From: Morinoia aosen
Taxonomy: Eukaryota > Arthropoda > Malacostraca > Amphipoda > Talitridae
NCBI GenBank assembly: GCA_030386875.1
Contig: CM059569.1
Span: 46,539,842-46,603,841 of the forward strand
Length of the DNA: 64,000 bases
Direction: 5' to 3'
The notes beneath the pieces are model-generated. The model saw nothing but the letters and a program-made list of their open reading frames with translations. It had not been told where the DNA came from and made no database searches. A program made the translations under genes and the position numbers. Below are positions 35,396-47,656 of this stretch, piece by piece; position 1 is the first letter of the stretch; the number at the start of each line of letters is the position of its first letter.

Positions 35396-36349
35396 GTTTT
35401 TTATATTAGGCGGGCCCTGTGCGTATCGCCACGGTGTGTTGTTATCCCCGTTGAAACTCCGATGGGCTGTGTGGTTCGGGCCTTGTGCTTCGCCTAACTG
35501 TCGGTTCGGCTGAGCTGGGTTTTGTGACCGCCACTGTGCCCTACATTGTCTGGCCATATGGCCGGCTTGGCCACAGTTGAAGCAATTTATGGTTCTTCGC
35601 TGTACGTTCTGGGCAAATGTATTTTGTCTCGGAATCACCGCTGGGTTGCGACACTCTCGAGAAAAATGGCCTACTTGGTTGCACGACCAGCACCTAGGTG
35701 GTGGCCGGGGTGGGGCGGCTTCTACTGCCTCTATCGTGCAGATCGGCCGGCGTGGTTTCTCGTCCTCCAGCATCCTTTCGCATTTCTGTGCCATCTTGAC
35801 ACAATCTGCGAACCTTTCTGGTTCGTATGTTGCCATTGTCTTCTTCAATGCCGGGTCGAGACCATTGATAAACACGCTCGCCAAGAGCTTGTCGCGAGAT
35901 GCTGTTTTTTGCAGCTCCACGATAACATGCGCCAAGGCAGCCGAGGCGGTCTCCAGTCGCGAAGCAAACTCTTCGATTGTGCCCCGATTCATTTTTATTG
36001 CAGCCAGTTCCATATGTGCATCCGTCAGCGAAATGCTTTTAAGGAAACGATCCTCCAGGCGTTTGGTCAGCTCCGTCAGATCGCATTCTTCGAGCTCGGG
36101 GTTGGAATCTAAGAAGTTTTCCGCGGTGTCGGTGCAGAGATATCTGATGACGTCAGCGCTTCGGGCGTCTGACCAGTTTTCTAGGAGTGCCCTCTTTTTC
36201 ACTGTATTTAGGAACTTCACCACGTTCGACTTTCCGTCGAATTTTGGCAATTTGCCAAGCACTGGCCCGCTTGCCGCTGTTTGATCGGTTCCTGCGTCCT
36301 GTTTATTTGCAGCAGCACTTCCCGAGTTGCTATCTTCGTTCTTTCCCAT
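35393..36349 (-). CDS. gag: Gypsy Gag with two zinc knuckles
   Basis: 318 residues from an ATG at 36349. It forms the particle and binds element RNA. Residues about 30-210 look like a retrotransposon Gag capsid region (LPKFDGKSNVVKFLNTVKK onward, helical and charged). Two CCHC knuckles follow near residues 220-263: CWSCNQVGHFSREC and CFNCGQAGHMARQC, both CX2CX4HX4C. The tail is Pro/Asn-rich. The frame ends in TAG immediately after an A AAA AAC heptamer that leads into pol. No myristoylation or envelope signal is seen. Confidence 0.94.
   Translation of the reverse strand: MGKNEDSNSGSAAANKQDAGTDQTAASGPVLGKLPKFDGKSNVVKFLNTVKKRALLENWSDARSADVIRYLCTDTAENFLDSNPELEECDLTELTKRLEDRFLKSISLTDAHMELAAIKMNRGTIEEFASRLETASAALAHVIVELQKTASRDKLLASVFINGLDPALKKTMATYEPERFADCVKMAQKCERMLEDEKPRRPICTIEAVEAAPPRPPPRCWSCNQVGHFSRECRNPAVIPRQNTFAQNVQRRTINCFNCGQAGHMARQCRAQWRSQNPAQPNRQLGEAQGPNHTAHRSFNGDNNTPWRYAQGPPNIKN
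35396..35402 (-). promoter_or_regulatory. -1 frameshift heptamer A AAA AAC
   Basis: On the minus strand the heptamer AAAAAAC is phased X XXY YYZ in the gag frame, and the very next codon is the gag TAG (35393-35395). Slipping one base back enters the pol frame, which is open there. A AAA AAC is a canonical -1 slippery sequence. A downstream stimulatory structure is not obvious by eye. Confidence 0.85.
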
Positions 36350-37546
36350 TCTGCAGCTTGAACTCCGCGATGATCAGCACAAAATTCCTTTTTTTTTTTT
36401 TCAATCCACCTATTGCAGTCGCAACGCGCACGCACTACACTGACCTCTAATTTTTCGATAAATACTGGTATCCAAGCACAACACACAAAAAAAAAAATTC
36501 GGGTGTATCCAAGAGAGGAAATATGAGGGCCCCACTGGCAAAAATTACCGAAATGCGGACTCTCGTGCGTAGGGCATCAAATCATCAGTCAGGAGGGAAT
36601 CTCCTTACACGAAAATTCAGTTAACACGAGTCATATAACAGCGCAAATTTATGTAAATATTTACGTTAATCGTTCCCTCAATTTCAATATTACTCGTACA
36701 TATTCCTTTAACTGTCTCTAGTTCAGCCCAAGACACACAAAATATTATATATTTTCTTTGAACAACAAAATAGCTTTTATGTGGAGTGTTGATTCTTCCC
36801 CAAACACCGATAAGGAGCGACCGACAAAATGCGGACTTGCTACGTATTATTTCTCTCCTAGGGAACACACGAACATTTAAATGGGTGTTTATACAGACGA
36901 ATCGTTGGTTTACTCCCTATAACGGAGTAGAACGACACAATAATATCTATTTGCAAACTAGATTTGCACGAACCATCCCTAACTTTGCAATCCTGCTCAC
37001 AACACAATAATTACCCAATATGTACCTACTTTACCACACAAGGAGCACGAGAATCAATGTTTCTTCCGAAGAACATAAAAAAAAGTACTATTCCTAAAGA
37101 ATCTTCGATGCCTCTACTTCAAATGTGCAGCGATCCCTACCAAATTGAAATTCACTTTCTTTTGGCTTTCTCACGCTCAAGGACTGGCTGTAAGGTTTTA
37201 TGGCTGGGTCCCTTCTAATCTCACAGAAAATGACACTTCCTGGCTGCACCGCGATATGCGCACTATCTGTTAGGGGCTACACTCACACGACATACATCGA
37301 ACAGAGAACAATAAATAAGTAAGAATTTGCAGTTGAAGACATACACAGAAATGAAATGGTGTTTACTTACAGTTTTTTGTTGATCTTGGACGCCGCTGCC
37401 CGCTTGCAGCTCTGGATTTATTGCTTCAGGTTCTTCTCTTCCTCCCACTGTTATTTTCAATCTTTCCCCACCGAATAGTTCTATTTCCTCCTCTCTCTCT
37501 CAGCGACTATTTTCCGCCACCGCAATAATGGCACCAGTGTATGAGT
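36350..37546 (-). other. Gypsy 5' leader
   Basis: About 1.2 kb between primer-binding site and gag ATG with no long frame. A consensus splice-donor-like ACTGTAAGT occurs on the minus strand near 37366-37374. The leader presumably holds packaging signals; none can be shown. Confidence 0.55.
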
Positions 37547-37564
37547 ATCCCACCGCTGCCACCA
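37547..37564 (-). promoter_or_regulatory. Gypsy primer-binding site, tRNA-Leu
   Basis: The + strand reads ATCCCACCGCTGCCACCA, which matches the 3' end (T-arm side, acceptor and CCA) of animal tRNA-Leu(AAG) over 18 nt. It is one base (37565) from the 5' LTR boundary, the standard position for minus-strand priming. Confidence 0.88.
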
Positions 37565-37565
37565 G

Positions 37566-38937
37566 TGTATGAGTCGGGTTTTTCTTCCGCTCTTTCTTAT
37601 AATGAGAATTAATAACGATAGCGTACTGCCACCACCGGGCGAGCCCGGAACTAAATTGGAGATTAATTACGTTAGTTTCCGATTGTCAATTGAGTACTTA
37701 GCTGGGTGGCGTTAGCGCGTATACGGGAGCTTTTACGACCACCCCTATTCAGATATATAAACTTTTGGTAACGTGCGTATTTATTGGTAGCAATGGCGGT
37801 GGTTGGCGCGTGTTTCAGGCGCTAGTTTCTGAGAGAGATGAGAGGTAAGGGACGACTCCTGACGCGTTTTCTCATTTATTTGGCCAGACTGGAAGGACGG
37901 CACAAGTGCGGCGATTATGAAAGTTCCACATAAATACTCGAGGGTTAACCCCACATACTGACCTACTCAGGAGACAATATTGACATATGCTAACAAGGAA
38001 TCGACAACTCGAGCTCAGGGAATATTTTGCATATATTCACTCACGATATCACCGGGTGTTTAGCAGACACCCTACTCCAACCACTGAGCGTGTACAGACA
38101 CTCGACACACGAGCCAACGAAACACGAGCCCGGGGGGTGTTCTGCAATCACCGAAAGGCTGAGCCAAGGTAAGCGTATAGCAAACGCTTGAAATCATGCG
38201 CCCTCACACAAGTCAATGGATTTCGTCGAACACGGTCTCGAAATTCAACTATTGAAGATATGGGCTTTTACTATCAACTCAAATTCCTAAGTATCCAAAC
38301 CGGTTGTTCGTCGTACTCCCAAACTGAACTCTAGGACGTCCGTTCACGACCACGGCTCCCTACCCGCTCTCCACGACGGCTACTCGCGAAGTGTCCTCCG
38401 CTCGTCCGACACGACTCCGGCTCGGACAGTCCTCACCCCTCCCAAAGGGAAGGGGGGTCACCGCACGAGCCGGGCAGCGACGGGGCGAGAGGGTTCTGAG
38501 CTTCGCCTCCCTCCACCCAACCGGGGTGCGGCTGGGGGAGAGGGGTCGGGTCTCATGCCCCTGCCCGCCTCCCGCTACGGCACATTAAATAAAGGTCGAC
38601 CGTGACAGCACGCTAGCCGTCGTTTTATATATATTTCCAAGAACTTATAGTGCCCTTGACCAATCTACGTGGTCGCGCTCTACGAGTCCTGCGTCGTCTT
38701 TATGACGGAGTGACCGCCGCAGCCCAAGCACATCCAATTATTAAATTTACTATGGCAGTCTTTCGTAGTGAGAACGTCTCTCTTATATCTTTCCCAAGAC
38801 CATAGCACGAAAGCCGGTCGTTATTTTATGACCCGTGTAATCTGAGATCCAGCCTTATGATAAAATATATTCTTTTCGCTCAGCAATGCCAACGATAAAG
38901 CTGGGATGAATCTGACTTCGTACCCTGACTTTATACA
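37566..38937 (-). repeat. Gypsy 5' LTR
   Basis: 1372 bp, nearly identical to 27688-29059. Read on the minus strand it starts TGTATAAAG. A TATATATAAAA motif at about 38623-38635 is a candidate promoter TATA box, and an AATAAA equivalent near 37877 could serve polyadenylation. Confidence 0.95.
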
Positions 38938-38941
38938 AATG

Positions 38942-39035
38942 TACAAATCGCGCCAGAATTTAGCGGTTGTATAAAAAAGTCGTTTCATGTTGGTATTCTG
39001 TTTCCCTGACATTCCATTTAGCCTTTTCCTGGAAT
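38942..39035. other. Host flank right of the gypsy element
   Basis: Short unique sequence between the AATG target duplication and a T-rich array. Confidence 0.5.
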
Positions 39036-39430
39036 TATGATTTTTCTAACATTCTCTTTAGTTTTCTCCTGTCATTCTTTATATCCTTTTCGTGACATTC
39101 TCTTTAGTCTTTTCCTGACATTCTTTATATTCTCTTCCTGGTATTTGCTATATTCTATTCCTGATACTTGCTTTAATCTTTTTCTGGTTTTCTCTATGCT
39201 CTTTTCCAGACATTCTTTATTATCTTTTCCTGGCATTTTCTGTATTCTTTTCCACACATTCTCTTTTGTCTTTTCCTGGCTTTTTCCCAGTTCTTTCCCT
39301 AATATTCTCTTTAGTCTTTTCTTTTTAGTTTTTCCCCGTCATTCATCATGATCTTTTCCTGGTTTCTCTTTAGTCTTTTCCTGTCTTTCTCTATATTCTT
39401 TCCCCGACACTCTCCGTGTTCTTTCCTGAC
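39036..39430. repeat. T-rich degenerate tandem array
   Basis: Units around CATTCTCTTTAGTCTTTTCC and TGACATTCTTTATATTC recur about 13 times at roughly 30-bp spacing. Long frames on both strands (39037-39351 +, 39072-39257 -) only reflect low stop density. Confidence 0.85.
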
Positions 39431-41544
39431 AGTCTTCACGATCTCACCGCACGTTGTCCGCCTCCCCTCCCTCCCCACCGCCGCTCAGCACCCAAGGAGG
39501 CGATGCGACCAAATCCGACCTCGCTTTCGAGCGCGTTCGAGCTTTATGAGTTGCGGGGAAATTTTTTATGCTTTTGGCCAAATTCTGAAATTGGCAGCTT
39601 TTGGGGAGCTCTCGCTGGATGAAATTGAAGTTCGTATTTGACGGTTGAATTAGGGCTAACCACTGGACTAGGTTTCCGTTAAAATGTACGGGACTGAACG
39701 GCAAATTTGAAAATTTAGTATTTATGTTGAGAGCGGAAATTGGAAACGACTTGTAACTGAATACTAGACATGAAGGCTAGGAAAACAAAAATTGAGAGTT
39801 GGACACGAAATGTGGTTGTTAGAAACGGCTTATAGATTGAAAATTGGACGTTGACGTAAATACTATAATCCGGATTTTGGTCTGGAAATATAGCTGCTCG
39901 TTGAGTTCATGGAGGTGTTTTGCAAAATATTTCAATTTTTTGAGAATGCGTGTTTCCGGTGATGAAAAGCGAATCCTTTGTCACGACATTAAAAGCCACA
40001 CTTCGGGGATCTAATTGATAAAAAAAATTAAGTGGATCAAATTCACTCAAATAGAAAATTTAAAGTTTCAAAAAGGGAATGATGAGAGAAAGGGAAAGAA
40101 AGGGAGAAAGATGAAGATGTCACCTTCTTTGATATGAAGCAGAGTGAAATTAACATTGCTGCATTAATTATTGATGGTCTTACAAATTATAGTTACCATG
40201 ACTACTCTCTCGATATTGACATGTGCAACTCACTACGAATCGGATAATGCTTCCGCCAGCCAAATGAAAATTAAAGTAAATCCGAGGATTTTCCCCCAAG
40301 AGATATTGTCAAAAAATTATTTCTTAAAAATTCACAGTGAAAGCTCAGACTCTCGGTGTCTTTCATCTGAATTTTAATGGAGCTCCTCTTTACAATCCCG
40401 TCGGCGACAGAATTGCAATGCTAGGCTTGCTGACGCGGCACTTCCCTGCTCCAACCCAACCCTGCTGCGACCTGGTTACTGCTTGAAAAGGAAGTGGTTG
40501 GTCAAAGAAAATATCAATATACTGGGCGGGCCAGAAGTAACTAACCCTTTTTATTTGATAGTTGAGTAAATAGGACACCGAAATAACCATTAAAATTTAT
40601 TTCTTTCAAATAAAACAAATTTTCCTTTCATTTGCAAATTAAAAAGGTCAGGTACTTCTGGCCCTCCCTGTCTGTACTAGTGTACACGGCCCGTCAAAAA
40701 TGACGGGATTCAATATTTTTTTGAATAAATGTTCCAGGTGTGGATGACAAACATATATATCCATCCTAACAGTCCCGTGATAAAAAATAATCCTGTACTT
40801 GTGCACTGGTGAAACTCGTATCACAGATGCCATTATAACTATCCTAGTGAGCGTGACAGAGAAATGGAAGAAGCGGACACCTAACAAATATATAAATAAG
40901 TATATGGATAGATATAACTTCTCCACAATATATCAGCTAAACTTCACCCTAATTTAGGAAAATTTCAATAGAATGCAAAAAAAAATCAAATAGACATAAT
41001 TCCTGCAGGAAAATCTCTAATTTCACGGACAAGATTGCAATTTCTCCTAACAAAATCGTCGAACGAGAGACAAAATACGTCAAATACGTTATTGTCACTC
41101 GTTAAGCAGCAACACTGAAAAATTGAAACCAGCTTTGTCTGTTTTAAAAGTTTTGTCAGTACGATATTACTATACGGAACAGCACTTCACTTACAATTAG
41201 CTCAATGCAAATATTAATTTTTGATTTACGTTAAAGACATCATGGAGGTCCAAACACACACTCATGAATGTATCTTAAATTTTAAACTGCTCATTTTTGA
41301 GCTTGAACCTACACCACTTAATTTTATATATGCATTAACGCCATTACGGGGCTCATGAACCAAACTTTTTTTCATGTCAAAATTACTCATTTTTATACTT
41401 GAATTGCAGCAAGCATTACGTCCTGCAGAACACCCCCTGAAACGAAAATGCGCTTAAATATTCCCGGAGGCCTTGAGTGCCTCATAAAGTCGCAGTCCCA
41501 GCGTAGCGGAAGTTTTTACATCAGCCTGCGAGTCACCAGCCCTC
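39431..41544. other. No gene recognised
   Basis: Short frames only. A poly-purine patch lies at 40075-40110 (GAGAGAAAGGGAAAGAAAGG). Confidence 0.4.
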
Positions 41545-42475
41545 GTTACCATAAAGTCCACCGGTCCCCTCCGCCACCCTCCGACCGCTAGGCTGGATCA
41601 GCTCGCAGCAGTAAAGAGATGAACACTGCCTGCTTTCTTTCCACGCGTACGACCCAGTTTCCACTGCTGCCCAATTTAGCGATGAAATCAGCTCACTCAG
41701 TGAAGATAGAACTATGAACACTGCCTGCCTTTTTTTCACGCAGAAGAGCAAGTTTCCCTTGCCCAATTGAGCGGTGAAACCTACTCACAGAGTGAAGACA
41801 GAATGATGAACACTGCCTGCCTTTTTTTCACGCAGAAGAGCAAGTTTCCCCTGCCCAATTGAGCGGTGAAATCTACTCACTCAGTGAAGACAGAATGATG
41901 AACACTGCCTGCCTTTTTTTCACGCAGAAGAGCAAGTTTCCCCTGCCCAATTGAGCGGTGAAATCTACTCACAGAGTGAAGACAGAATAATGAACACTGC
42001 CTGCCTTTTTTTCACGCAGAAGAGCAAGTTTCCCCTGCCCAATTGAGCGGTGAAATCTACTCACAGAGTGAAGACAGAATGATGAACACTGCCTGCCTTT
42101 TTTTCACGCAGAAGAGCAAGTTTCCCCTGCCCAATTGAGCGGTGAAATCTACTCACAGAGTGAAGACAGAATGATGAACACTGCCTGCCTTTTTTTCACG
42201 CAGAAGAGCAAGTTTCCCTTGCCCAATTGAGCGGTGAAATCTACTCACAGAGTGAAGACAGAATGATGAACACTGCCTCCCATCTCTGCACGCTCTAGAG
42301 CAAGTTTCCACTTCCTAACTGAGCGGTGAAATCAACTAAGGTCAGCAGCAGAGACAAAGTGATGAACACTGCCTGCCGTATATTCACTCACACGACCCAG
42401 TTTCCACTCCCCAACTGAGCGGTGAAATCAAGTCACATCAGCAGCGGAGACAGAGTGCTGAGCGAACATCAGGTT
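41545..42475. repeat. 92-bp satellite-like array (about 9-10 copies)
   Basis: ATGAACACTGCCTGCC recurs near 41619, 41712, 41805, 41897, 41989, 42081, 42173, 42265 and 42361. Central copies are nearly identical (TTTTTTTCACGCAGAAGAGC, CCCAATTGAGCGGTGAAATC) and edge copies diverge, as expected for unequal exchange. Confidence 0.95.
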
Positions 42476-45400
42476 TATTGGCAACCTCAGCCTCCAGTCA
42501 TGCCTGGAATGCCACCGATCCTCCGTTCTTCGCGTCGCCTGTGGCCCGGTCACTGGAGACTGCGCGCCAGCGCAACTTTAACTGCAATCGTCCGTCCTGC
42601 AACAAGAAAAGCTTGAGCCTGGCGCAACGTAGCCTTGCTTCAACACATTGACTGCGATGGGTTATATTGAAGTTCAATGTTCTACTCAAGTTTTTAGTCG
42701 AAAGTTATGAGGAATTTTATAAAAACTAAACATTAACTGGGTCCATTAAGTACTAATAACTTTAAAAGATTGTTAAGAGTTTTCAAATGACCCATCGATG
42801 GGTCGTTTCACAGCAGGAAGGACTTGAGCACGATCTACCGCTGGGTCGGATCGCAAGCAACGTGTTCAGCATGGTGTCGAATATGACACATACCGAATTT
42901 TGCTGTGTATAGAAATAATAAATTGAGATAAGTGCATTTCTACAGTTTGTACAGCTAATGAGACATACTATACATAAAAGGAACGAGTACGATGAATTCG
43001 ATACCCCTCACAAGCGGTAGAACTCAATTTAGGCGCTATTACTGACTCGTACATTTTCAAATTACTAAAAATAATTCATGCAGTGAAGGCTTAATAATTC
43101 CTGTTTGAAAATAGAACCTAGCGATATCCCAGGGATTAGCATTTATTACTCATGGAAAATTCACAGGAAATAATGCCCGTCTTCCATGCGGAAGTATCGC
43201 TTGGATCTGGTGGCTGCGTATAGTTGTTCTAATACTCCACGAATGCATATTGCATCAATAATGTAGCTGTGTTTCAAATCTGTAACATTCATCGAATAAT
43301 GTATTTCACACACTTGTTATCATGGAGTGTGGAATTATTTGCTAAAAATCATTTAACTTATCTTACTGAATTGAAGACTAGTTCATAATTCCCCACTCTG
43401 ATGGCTGAATGGCCAGATTTTAAAACATTCTCATTTGATTGAACATCGAGCAGCGAAGTTGCAGAGCTTGATTAGCTTTTGAGAGCCCGAGACACGGGTT
43501 TTAATTGGATCCCTTGGCTCTCTTTCTGAATGCGCCGAACGCTGGAGGATGAGACAGCAATTCAGCGAAAATTGGGGGATGAAAATCGTGAAGGATTCAA
43601 GTTTGTACCACAACGTCCGCAGAAAGCAGGGCAGAGCTACAATATTCGTAGTACGAAAAAAAATAAATCATGATCCGTGTCGTTCAGTAATGAAATTTCG
43701 GAAATTTCGGCGAAATCGATGATGTTGCAGGCTCTCATATGTTATATAGCAAGTTGCGCGTGTTTTTATTTGCCCTCTATAAACTCAAAATATTTCTTGC
43801 AAGACACATTGGAAAATATTTTACCTTCTCCATGACAGATGCCGAGAGGTTGATTAGCATTCAAAGCAAATTGCCAAAACTGATCAGTGGAAATAGTTTT
43901 CAGCGTTGTTTCTCTCAAAGTCAACGTCTCCCACGCGATGAAAACCTTTCTTCTTTGATGTATTTTTGATTCTACTTCCTCACAATATCTAGCTCTTTGA
44001 AATTCAATGCAAACTTAATCGAACATTTTCCGAACAAAAAATAGCCGTTCAGTTCTCCAGCTTGAATGCGTTGCTTATACATGGTTATCGTTCTCGCAAA
44101 AAAAGAAACATAAAACTTTGTATGATAACCTTAACACACTGTAATACAGATGGCAATTCTGTAACCAACAATTTAAAAATACGTTCTAATACAGAATATC
44201 TCTCTTAGTCAAATTAAGGTACAAAATGTCGCTTAATTTAAAAGTATTGTGTTTTGAAGTTCATCTATAGAATGAGCATTTATTTGTACATTTCAGCTTT
44301 AGTTGGAAACATTTAACGAAGAATAGCTTCATTTTCTTCTTCTTACTATTATTAAGGATATATTCGTGATATTTTGAACTGGAAACAGTTAAAATGACGA
44401 TTGACTTCAAAAAATTCAGTCATTGTTAGGTTTGTTCAATGTTAGAAGTTAAGTGTGTACAAGAAGAGGGCATGAAGTTACCTGCAAGAGATCCTGTTGT
44501 GTTATCACAGCCACTTAGTATGCCTTTAGACTTGGACGCTCTGTGCAAAAGGCTGAAATTCCCATACGTAATATAACACTTACTATGGAGGTCTATAAAT
44601 TTATTGCTTTTTTTAGATCGTAATCAAAAATGAGAGTGCAAAGAAACATATATTTAGTAAAATCATTATCTTACTGACAATAACGCTTGCTTACATGGTC
44701 TCTTCATCTTTTATAGTATAACACGGAAGCTGCTTGCTTAGTCTCTTCATACTAACTCCCACCCTCTAAACTGGGCCCTGATCGCTGCATAATAGCTCCA
44801 AAAGTTTACTTTACGTCGATTTAAAACTCATCTAAAACATATTTCCTGAAAAAATGGAGGAACAGATTCATGAAAAGGCCTGCATTTAAACCGCTCATTT
44901 AAACTTTTAATGAGCATTAGAGCTGCTCATTACAAGTGGGAATTTTAACTCTTACATAAAAATCACTCTCTCATATATAGACGCATTAGTTTTAAACAAT
45001 TTATGAAAGAGTCTGAAACTGATTGCTTCGGTATCGATCTCCCAATTCGTTCGTTTGGAGCTGATAACAAACGAAAGATTAAGTTTCTGTGAAATTTTTG
45101 TGATAAAACTTTATTTTGGAATTCTTTGTTTAACCTCTCAAAAATGTAAACCCGGATTGATTCTCAATCTAAATTTTTCATAGTATCAACATCTATCTAA
45201 ACATCAGTTTATTTATCGCAAAACTACAATGACTATTGAATTCCCTACTTATAATTTGAAATTATTATGCTCCACACTCTCGGTCAAGTTCTGGAAGACT
45301 TTCGATTTCCCGTATGTCTAGCGTCAGTTGTTCATCGTGTGCATGAGACAACTCACGAAAAGGGGACGACAAATAGGGAATAAACTGGTCTTCCCAATAG

Positions 45401-45720
45401 TATGAGTACAGTGATATTACGACGGTTTAATAGTGATAAATATCTCACAAATCTAGTTTGTTTCTATCCTAACTCAACCTAAGTTTAGGACATAACTTCT
45501 CTTGCTCCTGCCACGTTCCAGTTATTTCCGACATTTCACAGCATGTAATCTCTATTTACAGAACATAATTTGAATCTGTACAGTGTTATCAATCTCGAAT
45601 CTTGCTATTAGTCTCTCCAAGCTATCCATAAATTCGTGAAGACTGCAATCGGTTTTCGGGGTTCAGAAACGCAAATAAATCAAAACCAATTACGCTGAGG
45701 GGAAACATCGAAACATTTTT
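42476..45720. other. No gene recognised
   Basis: 3.2 kb of AT-rich sequence with frames below 80 codons and no detected repeat family. Confidence 0.4.
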
Positions 45721-46028
45721 TCGTCTTTCTGTGGCGTGCAGGCTTTTGAACTTGTTCTCACACTCAATCTTCAGTTCCAGACTCAGGCAGTTGCCCCAAT
45801 TAGGTTGTCCAGATAGTTTTTATAGCGAAGGCAAATGTCTATAACAGCACACCAATTGTGGCTCTCGTCTTTCTCTCTCGTCTTTCTGTGGCGTGCAGGC
45901 TTTTGAACTTGTTTTCAAAATCAATTTTCAGTCGTTTCCAGACTCAGGCAGTTGCTCCACTTAAGTTTTCTAGGTAGTTTCGAAAGCGAAATCAAATGTC
46001 TATAACACCACTCCAATTGTCTATCAAG
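45721..46028. repeat. 157-bp tandem duplication
   Basis: TCGTCTTTCTGTGGCGTGCA starts at 45721 and again at 45878. Both copies continue through CAGACTCAGGCAGTTG and AAATGTCTATAACA. Confidence 0.9.
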
Positions 46029-47656
46029 TACATTTGTTACAACATTGTCTCAATAAGGAAGCTGAAGTATAGCAAAAGAATGTGATTGTCTCATCTATAT
46101 AAATTCACTTCCATATTCACAAATTACATCAAATTTCAATAGCAAGATTCCTTTCAAGATGTCCATTGACTCAAAAGTCAACTAGAAATCAAACGAAATC
46201 ATTTTACGTAATCACATTTCACACCTATGTATCGAAGGTATTCATTTTTGACGATAATTGCAGGGATGGCTAGTCAGTTTTTCCGATTCTAAAGTACATA
46301 TTGGGAAGCATCCGATGGCAAGTCGATTCGAGAGGGTCGTACAAAACGCTCGCTGTTATAATAGAGGAGCGAATGACCGAGTCACTAGAAGAAATTGAAT
46401 CTTGGACACCGCATTGCATTAAAGGGTGAGTAATGTTTTAGTTCAGCAGGAGCAGGAATTAATACAAAGTTTTAAAAAGTACAATTCAACTCGCCCCCAC
46501 CATCATAACAGCGAGCATTTCGTACGAATCTCTCGTATCGATTCGCAAGCACTTGCTGCTCAATAACAGAGTTTTTAGACCTCAGGCCAGTACTTCCTGC
46601 GTAGTCCACACTTCTACTCGAGTATGAGCTACTCGTACGAATACCATACATCAAGCTCGCATTGCCTAGGTGGCCGATAGCCTGCCAGACTTGGAACAAA
46701 GCCTATGTAAAAATCACTCCCTGCTGATCAGTTTCCATTTACTGTCATCACAGAAATTCTACAACCTAGAGACCTCTCTCTCCGCTCTCACTTCACAGCC
46801 CTATTCAATAGTCTCAACCTTGAGCTCAAGGCAAGAAACAGCTCCAGCTCACGCAGTTTGCCTAGCTCCTTGAAGCATTGCGAGCTCTCTTTCCCCTGGC
46901 TTAGCCAGAGTCAACGTTTAACGATGCTGAGAGCCTCACTCTCTGCTTCGCAGCGCCAACATAATAATTTAAAGCATTAGTCTTCCGAGAGCACACAACC
47001 TCGTCGTTTCCTAACGGCGTCAATCAAATTGCCCCTGCCCTTCGGAGAAAGGCAAATTCCTTTCTTACAAAGCGCTCCTTCGGCTGGAGCCTCTCTGCCG
47101 ATCAGTAACCTTTCACAAATGCACCTCTTCAGCACGAAGACAGCCAAGCGCTCGTTCATGAGAGTTTCTTCACCGAGCACCTTGTAGTTCGACGCCATAT
47201 GACTAGAGCCGACAGCTCAGGCGTTCGCCTCCTATGCAACTACATCACGACGTCCATCATTCTGCCAACCTGGTATGTGCCCCCATCACACTCTCGCTAC
47301 TCACGGTGCGGCCAACTCTCAACGACGAAATAATGAGTTGGCAACGAAGCCGGCTTAGTCATTACTCAGAGTTCACTCAACACGAATACTAGTTATCAAC
47401 CGAGGTCTCACAAATGATTACGTCAACATGAACGTACGACTTTTTCCAAGCAGTGGGAGTATTGCACGGCGGGTTTCACCTCAAGGTTTTCGTGACTCAA
47501 GCAATCTTGCGACGTCGTACAATAGCTGAGCTGGACTCCTGTGTAACCTACAGCTCCTTGGCAAAATAAACTTTCTTAATAAGCCATTCCTTTTTTGCCA
47601 TCATTGCCCTGTCAGGAATCCTGAACTCACGAACTAACCAGAATGGAAACGTTGAG
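46029..47656. other. No gene recognised
   Basis: Short frames on both strands (up to 75 codons) without domains. Confidence 0.4.

Larger units (their letters stand above)
27684..38941 (-). mobile_element. Complete Ty3/gypsy LTR retrotransposon
   Basis: An 11,250-bp element (27688-38937) bounded by a 4-bp target duplication AATG (27684-27687 and 38938-38941). The order on the minus strand is 5' LTR (37566-38937), primer-binding site, 1.2-kb leader, gag, slippery site, pol, a 2.9-kb 3' region, polypurine tract and 3' LTR (27688-29059). Long LTRs, two-knuckle Gag and pol order RT-RNase H-integrase define Ty3/gypsy. Coding frames are intact and the LTRs show one visible difference, so the insertion is recent and may be competent. 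No convincing env is seen. Confidence 0.96.

Noticed and set aside
32029-36284. Plus-strand frames across the gypsy element (for example 35577-36284)
   Set aside because: They are antisense shadows of gag and pol with no domain.
37547-37564. A tRNA-Leu gene fragment
   Set aside because: Only 18 nt match, exactly at the primer-binding position beside the LTR.
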